A stretch of 64,000 nt of DNA from Peromyscus leucopus (Eukaryota; Chordata; Mammalia; Rodentia; Cricetidae): the NCBI RefSeq assembly GCF_004664715.2, contig NC_051073.1:66097664-66161663 (forward strand). Reading direction: 5' to 3'. How positions within the stretch are numbered: the stretch's first letter is position 1; each line of letters opens with the position of its first letter. Under the pieces are notes generated by a model. It worked only from the letters and a program-made list of their open reading frames with translations. It made no database searches and was not told the DNA's origin. Below are positions 22,811 to 34,064 of this stretch, piece by piece. The position numbers and the translations under genes are program-made.

Positions 22811-22949
22811 TGGAGCTCCTGGGAAGTAGACAATACATATTAACCATGTCATTTTGCCCTGCATATCCTATTGGCTTTTCTATCCACAGTCACTCTATCA
22901 CCAACTGAAAATATATGACCAAAAAAAAAGCCAAACTGTGTCGAGGGTC

Positions 22950-23225
22950 TGGGGCTCCGTCAATAAGGTGCTTGCCACACATGTCGGAGGGTGTGAGTTT
23001 GAATCTCCAGAACCCATGTTAAAAACTGGGTGTGTGCCTGTCATCCCAGAGCCGGAAAGGCAGAGCCGAGAGGATCCTCGTCTTGATTGCTTGCTAGTCG
23101 AGCCAAATCTGTGAGCTCTAGGTTCAGTGAGAGACCACACCTCAAAAAATAAGGTGAAGAGTGATTGAGGAAGATACCTGTTGGTCTCTCGTCTCAATGA
23201 TGTACATAACACAACACAACACAAC
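22950..23225 (+). repeat. B3A-type (B2 superfamily) SINE
   Basis: ataaggtgcttgccacacat, gtttgaatctccagaaccca, ggttcagtgagagaccacac and aaggtgaagagtgattgagg appear in consensus order, ending in a CAACA/CA tract. Confidence 0.8.
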
Positions 23226-23255
23226 ACAACACACACACACACACACACACACACA
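23209..23255. repeat. (CAACA)n / (CA)n microsatellite
   Basis: Tail-associated repeat following the B3A-type SINE. Confidence 0.9.
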
Positions 23256-23262
23256 AAGTGTC

Positions 23263-23385
23263 TGAGCCAGGCATGGTGATGCATGCCTATAATCCAAGCA
23301 CTTGGAGGCAGAGGCAGGAAGAGCAGGGGTTCAAGGCTAGCCTGTGCTATGTAGTAAGACATTAAAGGCAATAACAACAATGAAT
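23263..23385 (+). repeat. B1/B4-like SINE
   Basis: gccaggcatggtgatgcatg and ggcagaggcaggaagagcag; shorter and more diverged than a modern B1. Confidence 0.75.
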
Positions 23386-23389
23386 GTGT

Positions 23390-23660
23390 CTGTAGTGAAC
23401 ATGCACAGCCTGTGTTTTCCCATTGTTTTTCCTTAAGTAATGGTATGGCCGCTATCGGCAGCATATCCACTGTATTGGGTACTGTGTGTAATCAGAAGAG
23501 GACCTAGACATAGAAAGACACAGGAAGGACTTAAAACATAGGAAGATGTGCACAGACACGATACCACTTTACATAAGGGACTTGAGCATCTGAGGCTTTT
23601 GGTATCCTCAGGGAATCCTGGGAGCAATCTTCCAGGGATAGCAAGGAACCACTGTACCAG
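23390..23660 (-). repeat. MER2-like (Tigger-type) DNA transposon fossil
   Basis: Ends tacataagggacttgagcat, ttttggtatcctcagggaat and aaggaaccactgta. These correspond to the reverse of MER2's terminal sequence as I remember it. Confidence 0.6.
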
Positions 23661-25381
23661 CATTACTATTGATCTGAAATAATACCACCCATGCCAGCAG
23701 ACACTTTATTTGGTTTATCATAGGTAGGTGAAATCATAATATCAGATGGGAAAATCGTTTGCGCATTAGAATAATTGTATATGCTGATATTAGTAAAAGC
23801 AAAGCAAAGGTATCTATGAAGGAACGGAAAGAAAGCCAATATGGAGACTTGAGACTACACGTTTGTGTTCAGGTCCCGTGGCAGAAGCAGGCCTGACCTT
23901 CTCTCTTGTCCAACTGTCTCATTGCAGAGACACAGAGGACGCCCAAGAGAAAGCGTGTTGACTGAGGTTTGCACTCTTCAGCTGCAAATATGCAGAGATC
24001 ATCCAGGTCCAGAAGCCTCATGCAGCTAAGACCACAGGACTCCAGACTGAGGAGAACCCAGCCTAGCTCCTTGGTATTGGCCGAGCCTCATGGTGATGCC
24101 TAAAACCCTTCGCTCTGGCAGAGTTCGGTGACATCTCTCTTCCTCGGTGGCTGGGCAGAGGGCTCCAGTTACCGAGGATCCCAGGCTGGCAGTTCAGAAA
24201 GGAGCCATGTCATCTGGCCCCAGCAGCTTCCCACGTCCTTGACGGACTGCCCAAAGGTGATGGGCAGGGCCCAAGGGTGCTGTGAAGACGGAATTAATAG
24301 CCCCCCCTTGGTGACCCTGCCCTGCCAGGTGTCGATGCATGGGGTGGCTACACCATTCCCTTTCTTAACACTCTGGGTATCTCTAGAGTCCGGAGTGAAG
24401 AACCGAAGCTTTGCAGGGGCTTAGGAGGGAGCACGCTCTCCTGGAGTGAGGCCCCTCAAAATGAAATCAGATGTGACTGGCTACTTCCGGGTTATGACGC
24501 AATCAGTGACTCGTGGAAACTTGGAAGCAGAGGGCCGTAGGACAGCCAACGGCCAGAGACTGCAAAGAACTGTAAATAATCCTAGGTGAATGTGGTCCTG
24601 CTGACCCGGTGGATTTATAGCCTGTCTCCAATAATGTGCCCTTTCATCTGGACGGCTGCATTCCCAAACTGCAGTCTAGACAGGAATTGATGCTGCCACC
24701 TTCCCGTTTACCCCTTTTACTCTTTTCTCCACACTGCGTGGTGTTAGAAGCGGCCTGTGCTTCCAGGGTTTAGTCACTTCTTCCAGGCAAGGAGGCTGGG
24801 GGGGGGGGGGGCACAGCGCTCCCCTGGGGATGAGGCCGTCTTTGTCTCCATCACCCCAAGAGGAAGACAAGTCCAGTCATGCCTGCCGCCCCGCGCCTCT
24901 TCTTGGTTCCTTTCATGAGAGCTCTGAGCTGGTTTCGGTGGCTTTCATCAGACCTGAAACTCGCCCTCCCCAGCGCCTCCCAAAGCTGCAGGCAGGCCCG
25001 GGCTGACAGGCCAGGCTGGGAATCTGGGCGATAGTAAATAAGGTTCTGGGGGGGACCACAGAAGTCCACTGCTCTGCCCAGGCAGGCCCACCCTCTGGGT
25101 GGCCAGAGGAGCCGGGATCTCAGTATCGATTTTCTCACTAAGGAAGTCTGAGAGCTTTGCCCCTATGGAGGCCTCTCTTCTCCCATTGGTTTACGTCTTG
25201 GGGGCTGGGATAGCTGCCTGGAAGAGGGGCAGGAGGAGTGAGCCAGGAGCTAGGAGCTTCTGTAGTGTGGCACGTGAGAAGAGGACCAATGGAGCCATGG
25301 GTCTGTAAGCTAGAAAATAGATGATTTAGGAAACAGACACTATCGACTTCAGACAGCTGCCGAAAGCAAGCACGGGACTCA

Positions 25382-25445
<64 letters not shown>

Positions 25446-25564
25446 AAAGAAAGCTGGGCGTCCTGACCTGCACACTATTTTTTGTACTCCGTGTTCTGTG
25501 TTCATGATCACTATGCCCCAGGGGCTGGGGAGAGGGTAGATGATGTCACAGGACACGGAGCAGA
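23661..25564. other. Mostly non-repetitive stretch
   Basis: About 1.9 kb with no named interspersed repeat, a poly(G) run at 24799-24811 and a (CT)n tract at 25387-25442. Open frames under 100 codons on both strands show no domain. Confidence 0.4.
25387..25442. repeat. (CT)n microsatellite
   Basis: About 28 CT units. Confidence 0.95.
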
Positions 25565-25765
25565 GGGCAAAGCCGTCACCACTGCAGACTGAGTGTCCTT
25601 GAGCAAATTTGAGAGCATCTCTGAAGCTCAGCTTCTTCGTCTACACAATGAAACTATCTCTACTTTTCAGGGGGTTGTTAAGGTTCAATTAATATACGAA
25701 GGTATCATACACCTGTGGCATGGTAGGCAGTAAATTGTCACAATTATTATCCTTTGTGAAACACC
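25565..25765 (+). repeat. MIR SINE, near full length
   Basis: tgtccttgagcaaatttgag, agctcagcttcttcgtctac, agggggttgttaaggttcaa and a late ggcatggtaggcagtaaat follow MIR from core to 3' end. Confidence 0.75.
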
Positions 25766-27717
25766 GCTCATGGGTACCCTCTTAACTCTCAGAAGACAGA
25801 GTTCCACGTGCATACTCAGTCAGCCATACCCATAGCCAGGAGGGGGGTGGGGACCAGTATGTGCAGGCATGGAGAAACGATGTTTGTTTGGTATAGCAAG
25901 CACATGCTCCCTGTTGGGCGTTATACATACTAGCACATGAGGTCTATGCAAACACCCAAATGGAAAGAGCTGGCCCTGAGGAACACAAGGAGCAGGTTAC
26001 ATTTTCTTCCTTTTAAAAGCCTTAGACAAGCCTGGTGACCTACCTGCATAGGATCACCTAGCAACTGTACTTGGGGGCCAACATCTCTTTAAGGCATTTC
26101 TCCTTAAAGAGACCACCCTGATGAACAGACTGGGAACTCATACCTTCGGGGCTCTTCGGGAATGTCCTCTTACAGGGTGTCCGTGGGGAGGGAGGGTTGA
26201 ATTCTCCCATTAAGGAAATGCATTTCTCTGGGAGCCCTCTGCTGATTGCCAAATCCAAATCCCCACAGAGCAGATTCCTGTGAAAGTGAAGTCACAGGAA
26301 AGACCAGCTGCCACCCTTACAACCTTATTTTGCCCTCAGGCACTTCTGGAATTCTTCCTTACTGCCCTACCCAGCTCCTGGGAGATGCTAGCAGGCCACC
26401 AGGACTTCAGTGTCAGCCCCAGGGACCATTCACGTTATTCAAATGAACGGTCCTGTGAGCAGGGGACAGGCAGGTCCATGGTCCTAGGCCTTTGGTTTTT
26501 TGTTCTGCTCCAGGCATCCTGAGGGTGTTAATGGGACGCAGCCAGGGCCGGTTTCCCTGGGCCCTGGCACCTTTTTGAGACGCTGATATGCGATGTGCGT
26601 TTGCTTCCCTGCTGGAAAAGCACCTTTTCGGAACAGAGTTAGTGAAGTTTTTCAGTCCCTGCTCCTTGGAGAGCGGGGACCTACTTTGAAGAGGGAATTG
26701 GAACACAAACAGTCATGTTTTGTAGGTATGATTGTTTATTTCCCCATGGTACCACAGCTTCCTCTGGATAAATCCAACCAACACATCCGCTTCAAGTCGC
26801 AGGGAACTCCCCGGTGTTGACCCTCTGTCTGATTCCTGTGTGGTCAGAAGAGTGATGTTTCTCAGTGCCCACACTTATTTCCATGGTAAAATAATTCCAC
26901 GCTGGGCTAAATCCCACTTACACACAAGTGTGCACCTGTTAAAATAGGTCATTTTTCACAGTTAATCTCCTGGATCCCACGGGCATGTGTGGGAACTCCA
27001 GACAAATGCAACCTGCATGTCACAAAGGGCATTCTTCTCTGATGAAGGGTGGGCCCAGGCTTCTCTAAACCCTGTGCCTGAACTGAGCTGAGCTGAGCTA
27101 AGGCGACCCACTTTCTGCTGGGAGACTAGACCATAGCTTCATCTTAGCATCGAAGGCTGTGTGGACTAACATGGCCTTTTGGTCTCATATTTGAATTAGG
27201 CTCAAACGACTTTCCTCAGTGTCCTCAGTGACGTGGACAAAATGAAGGGATGAAGAAATGGGGAGACAGACAGATGAAAGGAGGGAAGGAGGGAGGGAGG
27301 GAGGCAGGCAGGGAGGGAAGGAGGGAGGGAGAAAAGGAGGGAGGGAGGGAGGGAGGGAGGGAGGGAGGGAGGGAGGGAGGGAGGGAGAAGGCAGGTTTGC
27401 AGAGACAAGCTCTCCAGCATGGGACGTTGTGTTCCTCGGGCTGCAGTCAATCAATCATCACTCTGCCACAAAGGTTAAGGCCAAAAAGTAAGTGCACAAA
27501 AGAGCAGTTTGGATTCTGAAACCTTGGCAATGAGTCTCCCTTCCTTCTTCAGAGCCGCCGTGCTTCTGGGAACACAAAGACCCAAGTCAGTTTTCTGGGC
27601 ATCACTTCAAAAACATAAAGGATGGTGGCAAATGTAGGATCTGGGTTCCAGAGAGACAGGCCAAAGGTCCCCAAGGTAAGTGACAGAGTCTTGGTTGTTT
27701 TTGTTGTTGTTTGTTGG
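25766..27717. other. Non-repetitive stretch apart from a GGGA tract
   Basis: Nearly 2 kb with no interspersed repeat or gene that I can support. It holds the purine-rich microsatellite at 27276-27389. Confidence 0.4.
27276..27389. repeat. (GGGA)n purine microsatellite
   Basis: About 114 bp of G and A only on the plus strand apart from two C-containing units (caggcagg). Capable of triplex or G-quadruplex structure. Confidence 0.95.
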
Positions 27718-28105
27718 TTGGTTTTTGTCAACTTGACACAGGCTAGAGTTTATCTGGGAAAAGGAATCACAATCGGGAAAATGCCTCCATCATACTGGCT
27801 TGTAGGAGGGCAGCTTTCAGGGCATTTTCTCAATTAATGATTGAAGCGGGAGGGCCTAGCCTATGGTGGGCAGCGCCATCTCAGAGCATATGGTCCAGGG
27901 TTGTGTAAGAAAGCAGGCTGAGCAAGCCACGGAGAGCAAGCCAGTCAGCAGCACCTCCATGGCCTCTGCGTCAGCTCCTGCCTCCAGGTTCCTGCCCTGA
28001 CTTCCCCTTCATGAGGGACTAAAGCTAAAAAGCTGAAATAAACCCTCCCCTACTCCCACAAGTTACTTTGGGTCATGGTGTTTTATCGCAGCAGGACAGA
28101 TGGCA
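27718..28105 (+). repeat. Rodent medium-reiteration repeat, type B, near full length
   Basis: Starts tttttgtcaacttgacacag and runs through agggcctagcctatggtggg, aagaaagcaggctgagcaag and ccctgacttccccttcatga to ttactttgggtcatggtgtt. The best reference copy in the window. Confidence 0.85.
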
Positions 28106-28740
28106 GTCTGGGAAGCTTGGCTGGTGGACAGGGACAGCCTGTGTGTCACACACCCTTGTCCTCAAGGACTGTGAGGCCTGCTGGGATGGCTCCTGCTTGG
28201 GTTGGTAGTTCATCCTAAAGAGACCTGAGGAGAGTCTGGAGCAGAGGCACGGGCACCTGCCCGAGGGCCACAGATCTCCGGGGAAAGACTTCATATTCAG
28301 GAAGGCAGATGCCAACTTTTTTGCCTTGAGCATGGTCATTAAGACACATGGGAATTCTAAATCTAAGCATGGGGTCTCCAAACCAATTTAAACCCTTTAT
28401 CTGAGACGTGTGTGTGTGTGAAGACAGAGATGAGGACAGGCTGACTCCTGTGCCGGAAGGACAGTGGAGGTTCCTATCTAGGGCGGGAGATAGCTCAATG
28501 CAGATGCCGTAGATGCTTTAGCGGGCAGGTCCCTCCCACAGTGCTTCTACCACCTGCAGAATGGCCCCCACCCCACCCCCTGTGGGGGGGGCAGTGATAG
28601 CTGAGGCCTTAAAAGATGCTCTCTGAGGGCACAATCCACCCTCTCCATTCCGTTTCCCCTTCTCTCACATGGCCTTAGCATCCATCATCCTGAAGGACTT
28701 CAGGGTACACTTGGAAAAAACAAAACAAAACAAAAAAAAA
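28106..28740. other. Non-repetitive stretch, nothing recognised
   Basis: Ends with an A-rich tract at 28711-28741 (aacaaaacaaaac) that could be the tail of an unrecognised insertion. Confidence 0.35.
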
Positions 28741-28741
28741 C

Positions 28742-29262
28742 CTGGTCCTTTCCTGCGGAGACTACAGCTGAGCAAGCTGGGAGCCAGGGTCTATTTGTCA
28801 AGAGCATGGCCGACTACAGGAAAATAAAACCCTACAAAGTGGATTCAGTGCGAGGCCTCATCTCTGAAGGCTGAAGCAAACATCCAAGGTCTGAATCCCT
28901 GGAGCTGGCAACAGTTTACAGAGGACAGACATGGCAACCACCGGGCGGTTGCTGAGGGAACCCACAACCACGACGTGGGCAAGATGAGTAGGAGCTGAGG
29001 ACCTTTGACCTGGGGAAGAAAAGGCTCAGGGAAGCAGGAGAGCTGATGTCACATACCTGAGGGACTGTCATGGAGAGGACCTGTGTCTGCTCCCTGTGAC
29101 TCAGAGGCTAGGACATGGCCCGTGAGGTGGAGAGGAGTCCTGAGGCAGGTGGACGTTCGAAGTTCACAGTTCTCTCGCTATTTTGTACGATTGGTAGACA
29201 CCAATAAAAGTTTTGTGTTTAAACATTACAAATAAAACCTGAATTAAAAAAAAAAAAAAAAA
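28742..29262 (+). pseudogene. Possible retrocopy of a polyadenylated transcript
   Basis: Two polyadenylation signals AATAAA (29203-29208, 29231-29236) precede a pure 17-bp poly(A) at 29246-29262, at the usual 10-20 bp spacing. The body at about 28998-29150 reads like an old mammalian repeat (gacctggggaagaaaaggct, ctgagggactgtcatgg). No protein is recognisable and I could not find a target-site duplication. An ordinary A-run next to a transcript end remains possible. Confidence 0.4.
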
Positions 29263-30167
29263 GTTGAGTGTTCTCCCCTTGTCAGAGATGTCCTAAAGGT
29301 GGGGGAGGATGAGCAGGATGAGGTGGTCAGCTGCTGTCCCTGGAGGAGACGAGGATGGGTACAGGAAGCCACCAGACAAATTGGCTGTGGAGAGGAGCCA
29401 GCATGGGAGCTAGGGGTCCCATGCTGCACTCTGCCCAGAGTCCTGGATTCTCTCCTCCTGCTGCGAACACCCACACCTGGCATCCTAGTCAAACAGGCCG
29501 AGCTGTGAATGAGGAGAGTCTGCACCACAGTGGATAGATTAAGGCCAGACTCCTCCTGCGGGCTCCAGAATGAGAGGAAAGTTACCAAACAGATCCTTTT
29601 GCGAGCCTGGAAGTTGACTGAGGTGGAAGGTGCCTCCTCTGACCCCAGGAGCACCAACCCCTCCAGAGCTGGAAGGGAAGGGTCCCACGCCCCCCTGTCT
29701 GAGGTAAAGAGCAAGGCAGAGGTGGAGCAGAGCCCTCCAGTCCCTTGGCCCCTCCCACCATCCTCTTGGGCATTGCTGGGGCCTCCAAGGACGACTTCAA
29801 GCGCACAGCTCTTTAGGGTTACCCGGGCACACTGGTTGATGCCGTCCGGCAGAGTCGGTCCTAGGATTGGGAACGGGATTCTGTCCGTTCATCTCATCCC
29901 CTCTATCTTGCCCCCTCTACCACATACTTTCTTTAATAGTAGAGTTGGAAATAACTGATTCAGAACTAAGGGGATCGATCATTCAGTTGGCAGGCTCTTG
30001 TCTAGATCCTGCCACAGGTAGGAATTTCAGTGCTGAGATGAAGCACTTAGCATTGGGGAACCTAGAGAAAGGCAGCAGCCGAAGATGTCCGTAGGGACTT
30101 GTGGGTAGATGGATGCCCCAGTGTTGTGGGGTTGCAGGAGGTAGGGCTGGCTCAGTTGGGGGGTGGG
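29263..30167. other. Non-repetitive stretch
   Basis: The plus frame 29509-29958 (149 codons) and minus frame 29244-29714 (156 codons) overlap. Neither has a recognisable domain. Confidence 0.4.
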
Positions 30168-30543
30168 TGTAGCTAGAGTTTTCTTGCCTTGCCCACAGTC
30201 AGGACAAATCTCTGTCACCCGCCAGTCCCCCAGCCGCTTAGACCCAACCAAGTAAACACAGAGACTTATATTGCTTACAAACTGTATGGCCGTGGCAGGC
30301 TTCTTGCTAACTGTTCTTACAGTTTAAATTAATCCATTTCTATAAATCTATACCTTGCCACGTGGCTAATGGCTTACCAGCATCCTCACATGCTGCGTGT
30401 CATGGCAGCGGCTGGCAGTCTCTCCTTCCGCCTTCCTGTTCTCTCTGTTAGTCCCACCTATACTTCCTGCCTGGCCACTGGCCAATCAGTGTTTTATTTA
30501 TTGACCAATCAGAGCAATTTGACATACAGACCATCCCGCAGCA
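30168..30543 (-). mobile_element. Solo LTR, superfamily 1
   Basis: The plus strand reads TGTAGCTAGAG to CATCCCGCAGCA, the reverse of the LTR at 50538-50927 and very similar to it. Flanks ggtggg and gggggg agree at five of six positions, plausible as a mutated 6-bp duplication in a G-run. No internal region. Confidence 0.82.
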
Positions 30544-30604
30544 GGGGGGTGGTACAGAAGACTCCCCAGAAGTCCTATCAGAAGAATACTATTTGATCAC
30601 ACTG

Positions 30605-30722
30605 TTTTGTTGTTTGTTTTAAACCAGGCCTTGGCTATGTATCCCAGGTTATGCTTGAACTTGCAACCCTCTTGCCTCAGCCTCCCCAGCGCTGGGATTA
30701 CAGATGTGCACTACTGCCTGAC
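30605..30722 (-). repeat. B1/B4-like SINE, old
   Basis: gcctcagcctccccagcgct and gggattacagatgtgcacta, reverse strand, with a T-rich tail at its left. Confidence 0.7.
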
Positions 30723-31413
30723 TTTTGAAGAGAAAAGAAAGGCAGGCCAGAGAAAGAGAGAATGGGACTGTCATTGCAGGTGGAGGGGGAGAGTCCAGCC
30801 AGGACCTGGCAGTGAGAAGGGACAAGGCAGTGCTGGTGGTAAGGGTTCCACTCTAGTAGTAGATGAGGATACCTGGAGGGAAGAGAAAGGGGCCGAAGCA
30901 TCCCTCTGGACGTCAGGGCCTGATGTCATCTCGGATGCTGATGGGTCCCTCCAGGGCATGGAGAACAGAGGAGTGACATGGATTGACCTAGAGAGACAGT
31001 TCTGCCTGTCTCAAAGAGACAGTACACCCAGGGGCTAGCGTCAGAGAATTCTCCCCCATAGCTTTGTTGAGACACGGGAGGGTCCTGAGCTAGCATAGGT
31101 GTCGTAGGGTGCCCCTCAGCGGACCACGGGGAAAAATTCAGATTTCGGAATTGACAACTCTGTCCAACAGATGAAAACTTCAAAGATAACTGAGGCAGGA
31201 GCACACGAGCCAAAGACTGGACTAGACACTTTACAGTCATGCACAGAGGGAAATAAAAGAACAGCATTCTTCCCAGGGAAATGCAAAGAAAAAACCACAG
31301 CGCTAGCACCTCACACACTGCAAGAACGGTGGACATCAGGATGGCCGACCGTGCCGAAGCGGCGGTGGGGACTGGAGAATCCCACCACCATCAGCCAGAG
31401 AGTGTTTGGGAAA
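30723..31413. other. Non-repetitive stretch
   Basis: Purine-rich at 30740-30900. The plus frame 30607-31038 runs out of a SINE and is not a gene candidate. Confidence 0.35.
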
Positions 31414-31636
31414 TGATGGTTCTCAACCTGTGGGTCGTGACCTCTTCAGAGGGTCAATGGCCCTTTCCCCTTTTCACAGGGGTCACCTAAGACCATCAGA
31501 AAACACAGATATTTATATTATGATTCATAACAGTAGCAAAATGACAGTTATGAAGTAGCAACGAAAATGACGTTATGGTTGGGGGGTCACCATGATATGA
31601 GGAACTGTGTAAAGGGCTGCAGCATTAGGAAGGTGT
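31414..31636 (+). mobile_element. URR1-type non-autonomous hAT-Charlie transposon, 3' end missing
   Basis: Begins tgatggttctcaacctgtgg and continues through gtcacctaagaccatcagaa, gattcataacagtagcaaaa and acagttatgaagtagcaacg to gctgcagcattaggaaggtg. The expected 3' inverted end (ttgagaaccactg) is absent; a different sequence starts at 31637. Rodent-specific family. Confidence 0.85.
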
Positions 31637-31804
31637 GGGGAAGGAACCCCTTGGCCACATTAAGATCAAGTAGGTCTTACTGCTTTTGCCTGTGGTCCTT
31701 GGCATTCATGCTGGCAGAACACCAAGGTGTGCCACACAGCAGGAGCCTGAAGCACATATCTGTATCTGTACGCATGTTATGTTGGATGATTCTTTTTGAA
31801 AACC
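31637..31804 (+). repeat. Direct copy of 32724-32903
   Basis: Begins ggggaaggaacc and shares ccttggccacattaagatc, tgtggtccttggcattcatg and cacacagcaggagcctgaag with the downstream segment, roughly 85-90 percent by eye. It abuts the broken end of URR1 and is followed by a B1. Confidence 0.7.
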
Positions 31805-31805
31805 G

Positions 31806-32023
31806 AGGTACGCTGGGTGATGGTGGCCCACACCTTTAATCCCAGCACTCGGGAGGCAGAGGCAGGTGGATCTCTTTGAGTTTGAGGCCAGCCTGGTCTA
31901 CAAAGCGAGTTCCAGAAAAGGTGCAAATGCTACACAGAGAAACCCTGTCTCAAAAAACCAAAAAAAAAAAAAAGAAAGAAAGAAAGAAAGGAAGGAAGGA
32001 AGAAAAAAGAAAAGAAAAAGAAA
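31806..32023 (+). repeat. B1 SINE with purine-rich tail
   Basis: Full B1 followed by a GAAA/GGAA tail at about 31960-32023. Confidence 0.93.
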
Positions 32024-32024
32024 A

Positions 32025-32540
32025 CCCTGGTGCTAGAAGCAATTTGGAGAACTCTTTGACAGTTTGGTGGAGTTAACTATGCACCTATCCTAGGATTAAG
32101 TGGTCCCACCTTTATGTATTTACACAAGAAAATAGGATACTAAAGATTTATACAAGAAAAACATGTTCCCAATAAAAGTGTAAAGAATGTTTATAGCAAC
32201 CCTGTTCAAAGAGCTAACTGGAAACCATGTGAATCTCCATAGACAAAGGTCTAGAAAAATAGCCACATGATAGAACACTACTAAAAAGTAAAAGGGAACA
32301 CTCTATGCACGTGGTAATAGACTCAAAATGGTAAAAACTGTAGGGTATACATGAGTGTTTGAGGAGGATCCAAGAGTGTGTTGACGGCTAAGAAGCTGGG
32401 AGAAATTTCTCTAAGGATAGATATGTCCATACTTCATTTTTAGTGATGATATACAAATCTATAAAATTCTTGAAATTTGTCAACCTGTACAACAAAATCT
32501 CAACATTTTTGTATGTAAACTTTATGTAAAAAGACGATGT
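32025..32540 (+). repeat. Old L1 3' end
   Basis: caatttggagaactctttga, tatcctaggattaagtggtc, tgtttatagcaaccctgttc and gatagaacactactaaaaag follow the order of an old mammalian L1 3' region. Heavily diverged. Confidence 0.55.
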
Positions 32541-32589
32541 CTGGTAGTTGATTTATATATGATTCTCCTATTCTAACTTGGACATTTAC

Positions 32590-33005
32590 ATGGATCATGA
32601 TTACACTAATCAGTCAGATTTTCGTTACTGTAACAAAGCATGTGTGGCAGGTCACTTTATGAGAAAAGGTCTCTTTAGCATATATATTTGAAGGCTGGAA
32701 GTCAAAACATCATGGCACAGGACGGGGAAGGAACTCCTTGGCCACATTAAGATCCAGTGGGCCTACCAGCTTTTGCGTGTGGTCCTTGGCATTCATGCTG
32801 GGAGAGCCCAAGGTATACAGTGTGTCACACAGCAGGAGCCTGAAGCAACACATCTGTATCTGTATGTATCTCTGTCATGTGGGATCTCTCTTCATATGAA
32901 ACCACTAGAATTCAGCCATGGACGCCCTACCTAGGAACTTAATCTAATCTAATCATTTCCCAGAGGCCCCACTTTAGACATCATAGTCAAAGTAAAATTT
33001 CACTC
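32590..33005 (-). repeat. Old MaLR-like repeat containing the duplicated segment
   Basis: cgttactgtaacaaagcatg, ctggaagtcaaaacatcatg and cagaggccccacttta look like a MaLR-type LTR. The segment 32724-32903 is the likely source of the copy at 31637. Confidence 0.45.
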
Positions 33006-33217
33006 GTCTCAGTTAGGGTTTCTATTGCTGTGATGAAACACCATGACCAAAGCAAATGGGAAGGAAAGGGTTTATTCGGCTTATAGTTCCACATCACAGT
33101 TCATCATCAGAGGAAATCAGGACAGGAACTCAAGCAGAGGAGGAACCTGGAGCCAGAAGCTGATGCAGAGGTCATGGAGGGGTGCTGCTTGCTGGCTTGC
33201 TCCCCATGGCTTCTGTT

Positions 33218-33411
33218 TTAGTCAGTGTTCTATTGCTGTGAAGAGACATCATGACCACAGCAATTCTTTTAAAAGAAAGCATTTAATTGGGGCTTGTTTA
33301 CATTCAGAGGTTTAGTCCATTATCATCATGGCAGGAAGCAGGGCAGCGCACAGCAGACACGGTGCTGGAGGAGCTGAGAGTTCTACATCTGGATCTGCAG
33401 ACAGCAGAGAG

Positions 33412-33475
<64 letters not shown>

Positions 33476-33613
33476 GGTCTGGCTTGAGCATTTGAAACCC
33501 CAAAGCCCACCCCCAAGACAAGACCACACCCACTCTAACAAGGCCACACCTCCTAATGATCAAGCATTCAAACCTATGAGCCTATGGGTCATTCCTATTC
33601 CAACCACCACAGC
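33218..33613 (-). repeat. Type A repeat with expanded (GA)n, nested in type B
   Basis: Reverse-strand copy from tttagtcagtgttctattgc to attccaaccaccacag. The internal GA tract is expanded at 33414-33471. Confidence 0.87.
33414..33471. repeat. (GA)n microsatellite
   Basis: About 29 GA units, at the same internal site of the type A repeat that is expanded at 402-468. Confidence 0.95.
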
Positions 33614-33839
33614 GTGTTCAGTCCATTTTCTTATAGAACCCAGGACCAGCAGCCCAGGGATGGCAGTGCCCACAGTGGGCTGGGCCCTCCCACATTAATC
33701 ACTAATTAAGAAAATGCCCTACAGGCTTGCCTGTAGTCCAATCTTATGGAGCCATTTTCTCAATTGAGGTTCCTTCCGCTCTGATGACTCTAGCTTATGT
33801 CAAGTTGACATAAAACCAGCCAGCACACCACTTTTAAAA

Positions 33840-34064
33840 CTAAAAAAGATCTTTGCATTACTTTTATGAGCATGTGTATGTCCCTACATGGGTTTATGTG
33901 TACCACATGCATTCAGGGACCCAAGGAAGCCAGAGGGCAATGGACTCCTGGAACTAGAGTTATAGGCATGGTGAGCCACTTGATATGGGTGCTGGGAATG
34001 GAAACCGGGTCCTCTAAAAAAAAAAAAACAATAGCACTCTTAACTGCTGAGCCCTGCCCCCAGC
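33840..34064 (-). repeat. B2-superfamily SINE
   Basis: Reverse-strand: gaactagagttataggcatg, gtgctgggaatggaaaccgg, a 12-bp A run, and cttaactgctgagccctgcc at its right end. Confidence 0.85.

Larger units (their letters stand above)
33006..33830 (-). repeat. Type B repeat, split by a type A insertion
   Basis: Parts 33006-33217 and 33614-33830 together make one reverse-strand type B repeat: tagggtttctattgctgtga at its start, atgtcaagttgacataaaac at its end. A complete type A repeat sits between them. Confidence 0.85.

Noticed and set aside
22898..23470. 190-codon minus-strand frame
   Set aside because: It is the reverse translation of a B3A-type SINE, a CA repeat and a B1/B4-like SINE joined together.
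32025..33830. Functional hairpin from opposing repeats
   Set aside because: The repeats are different families and do not pair; only the 45302-46344 arms show real inverted homology.
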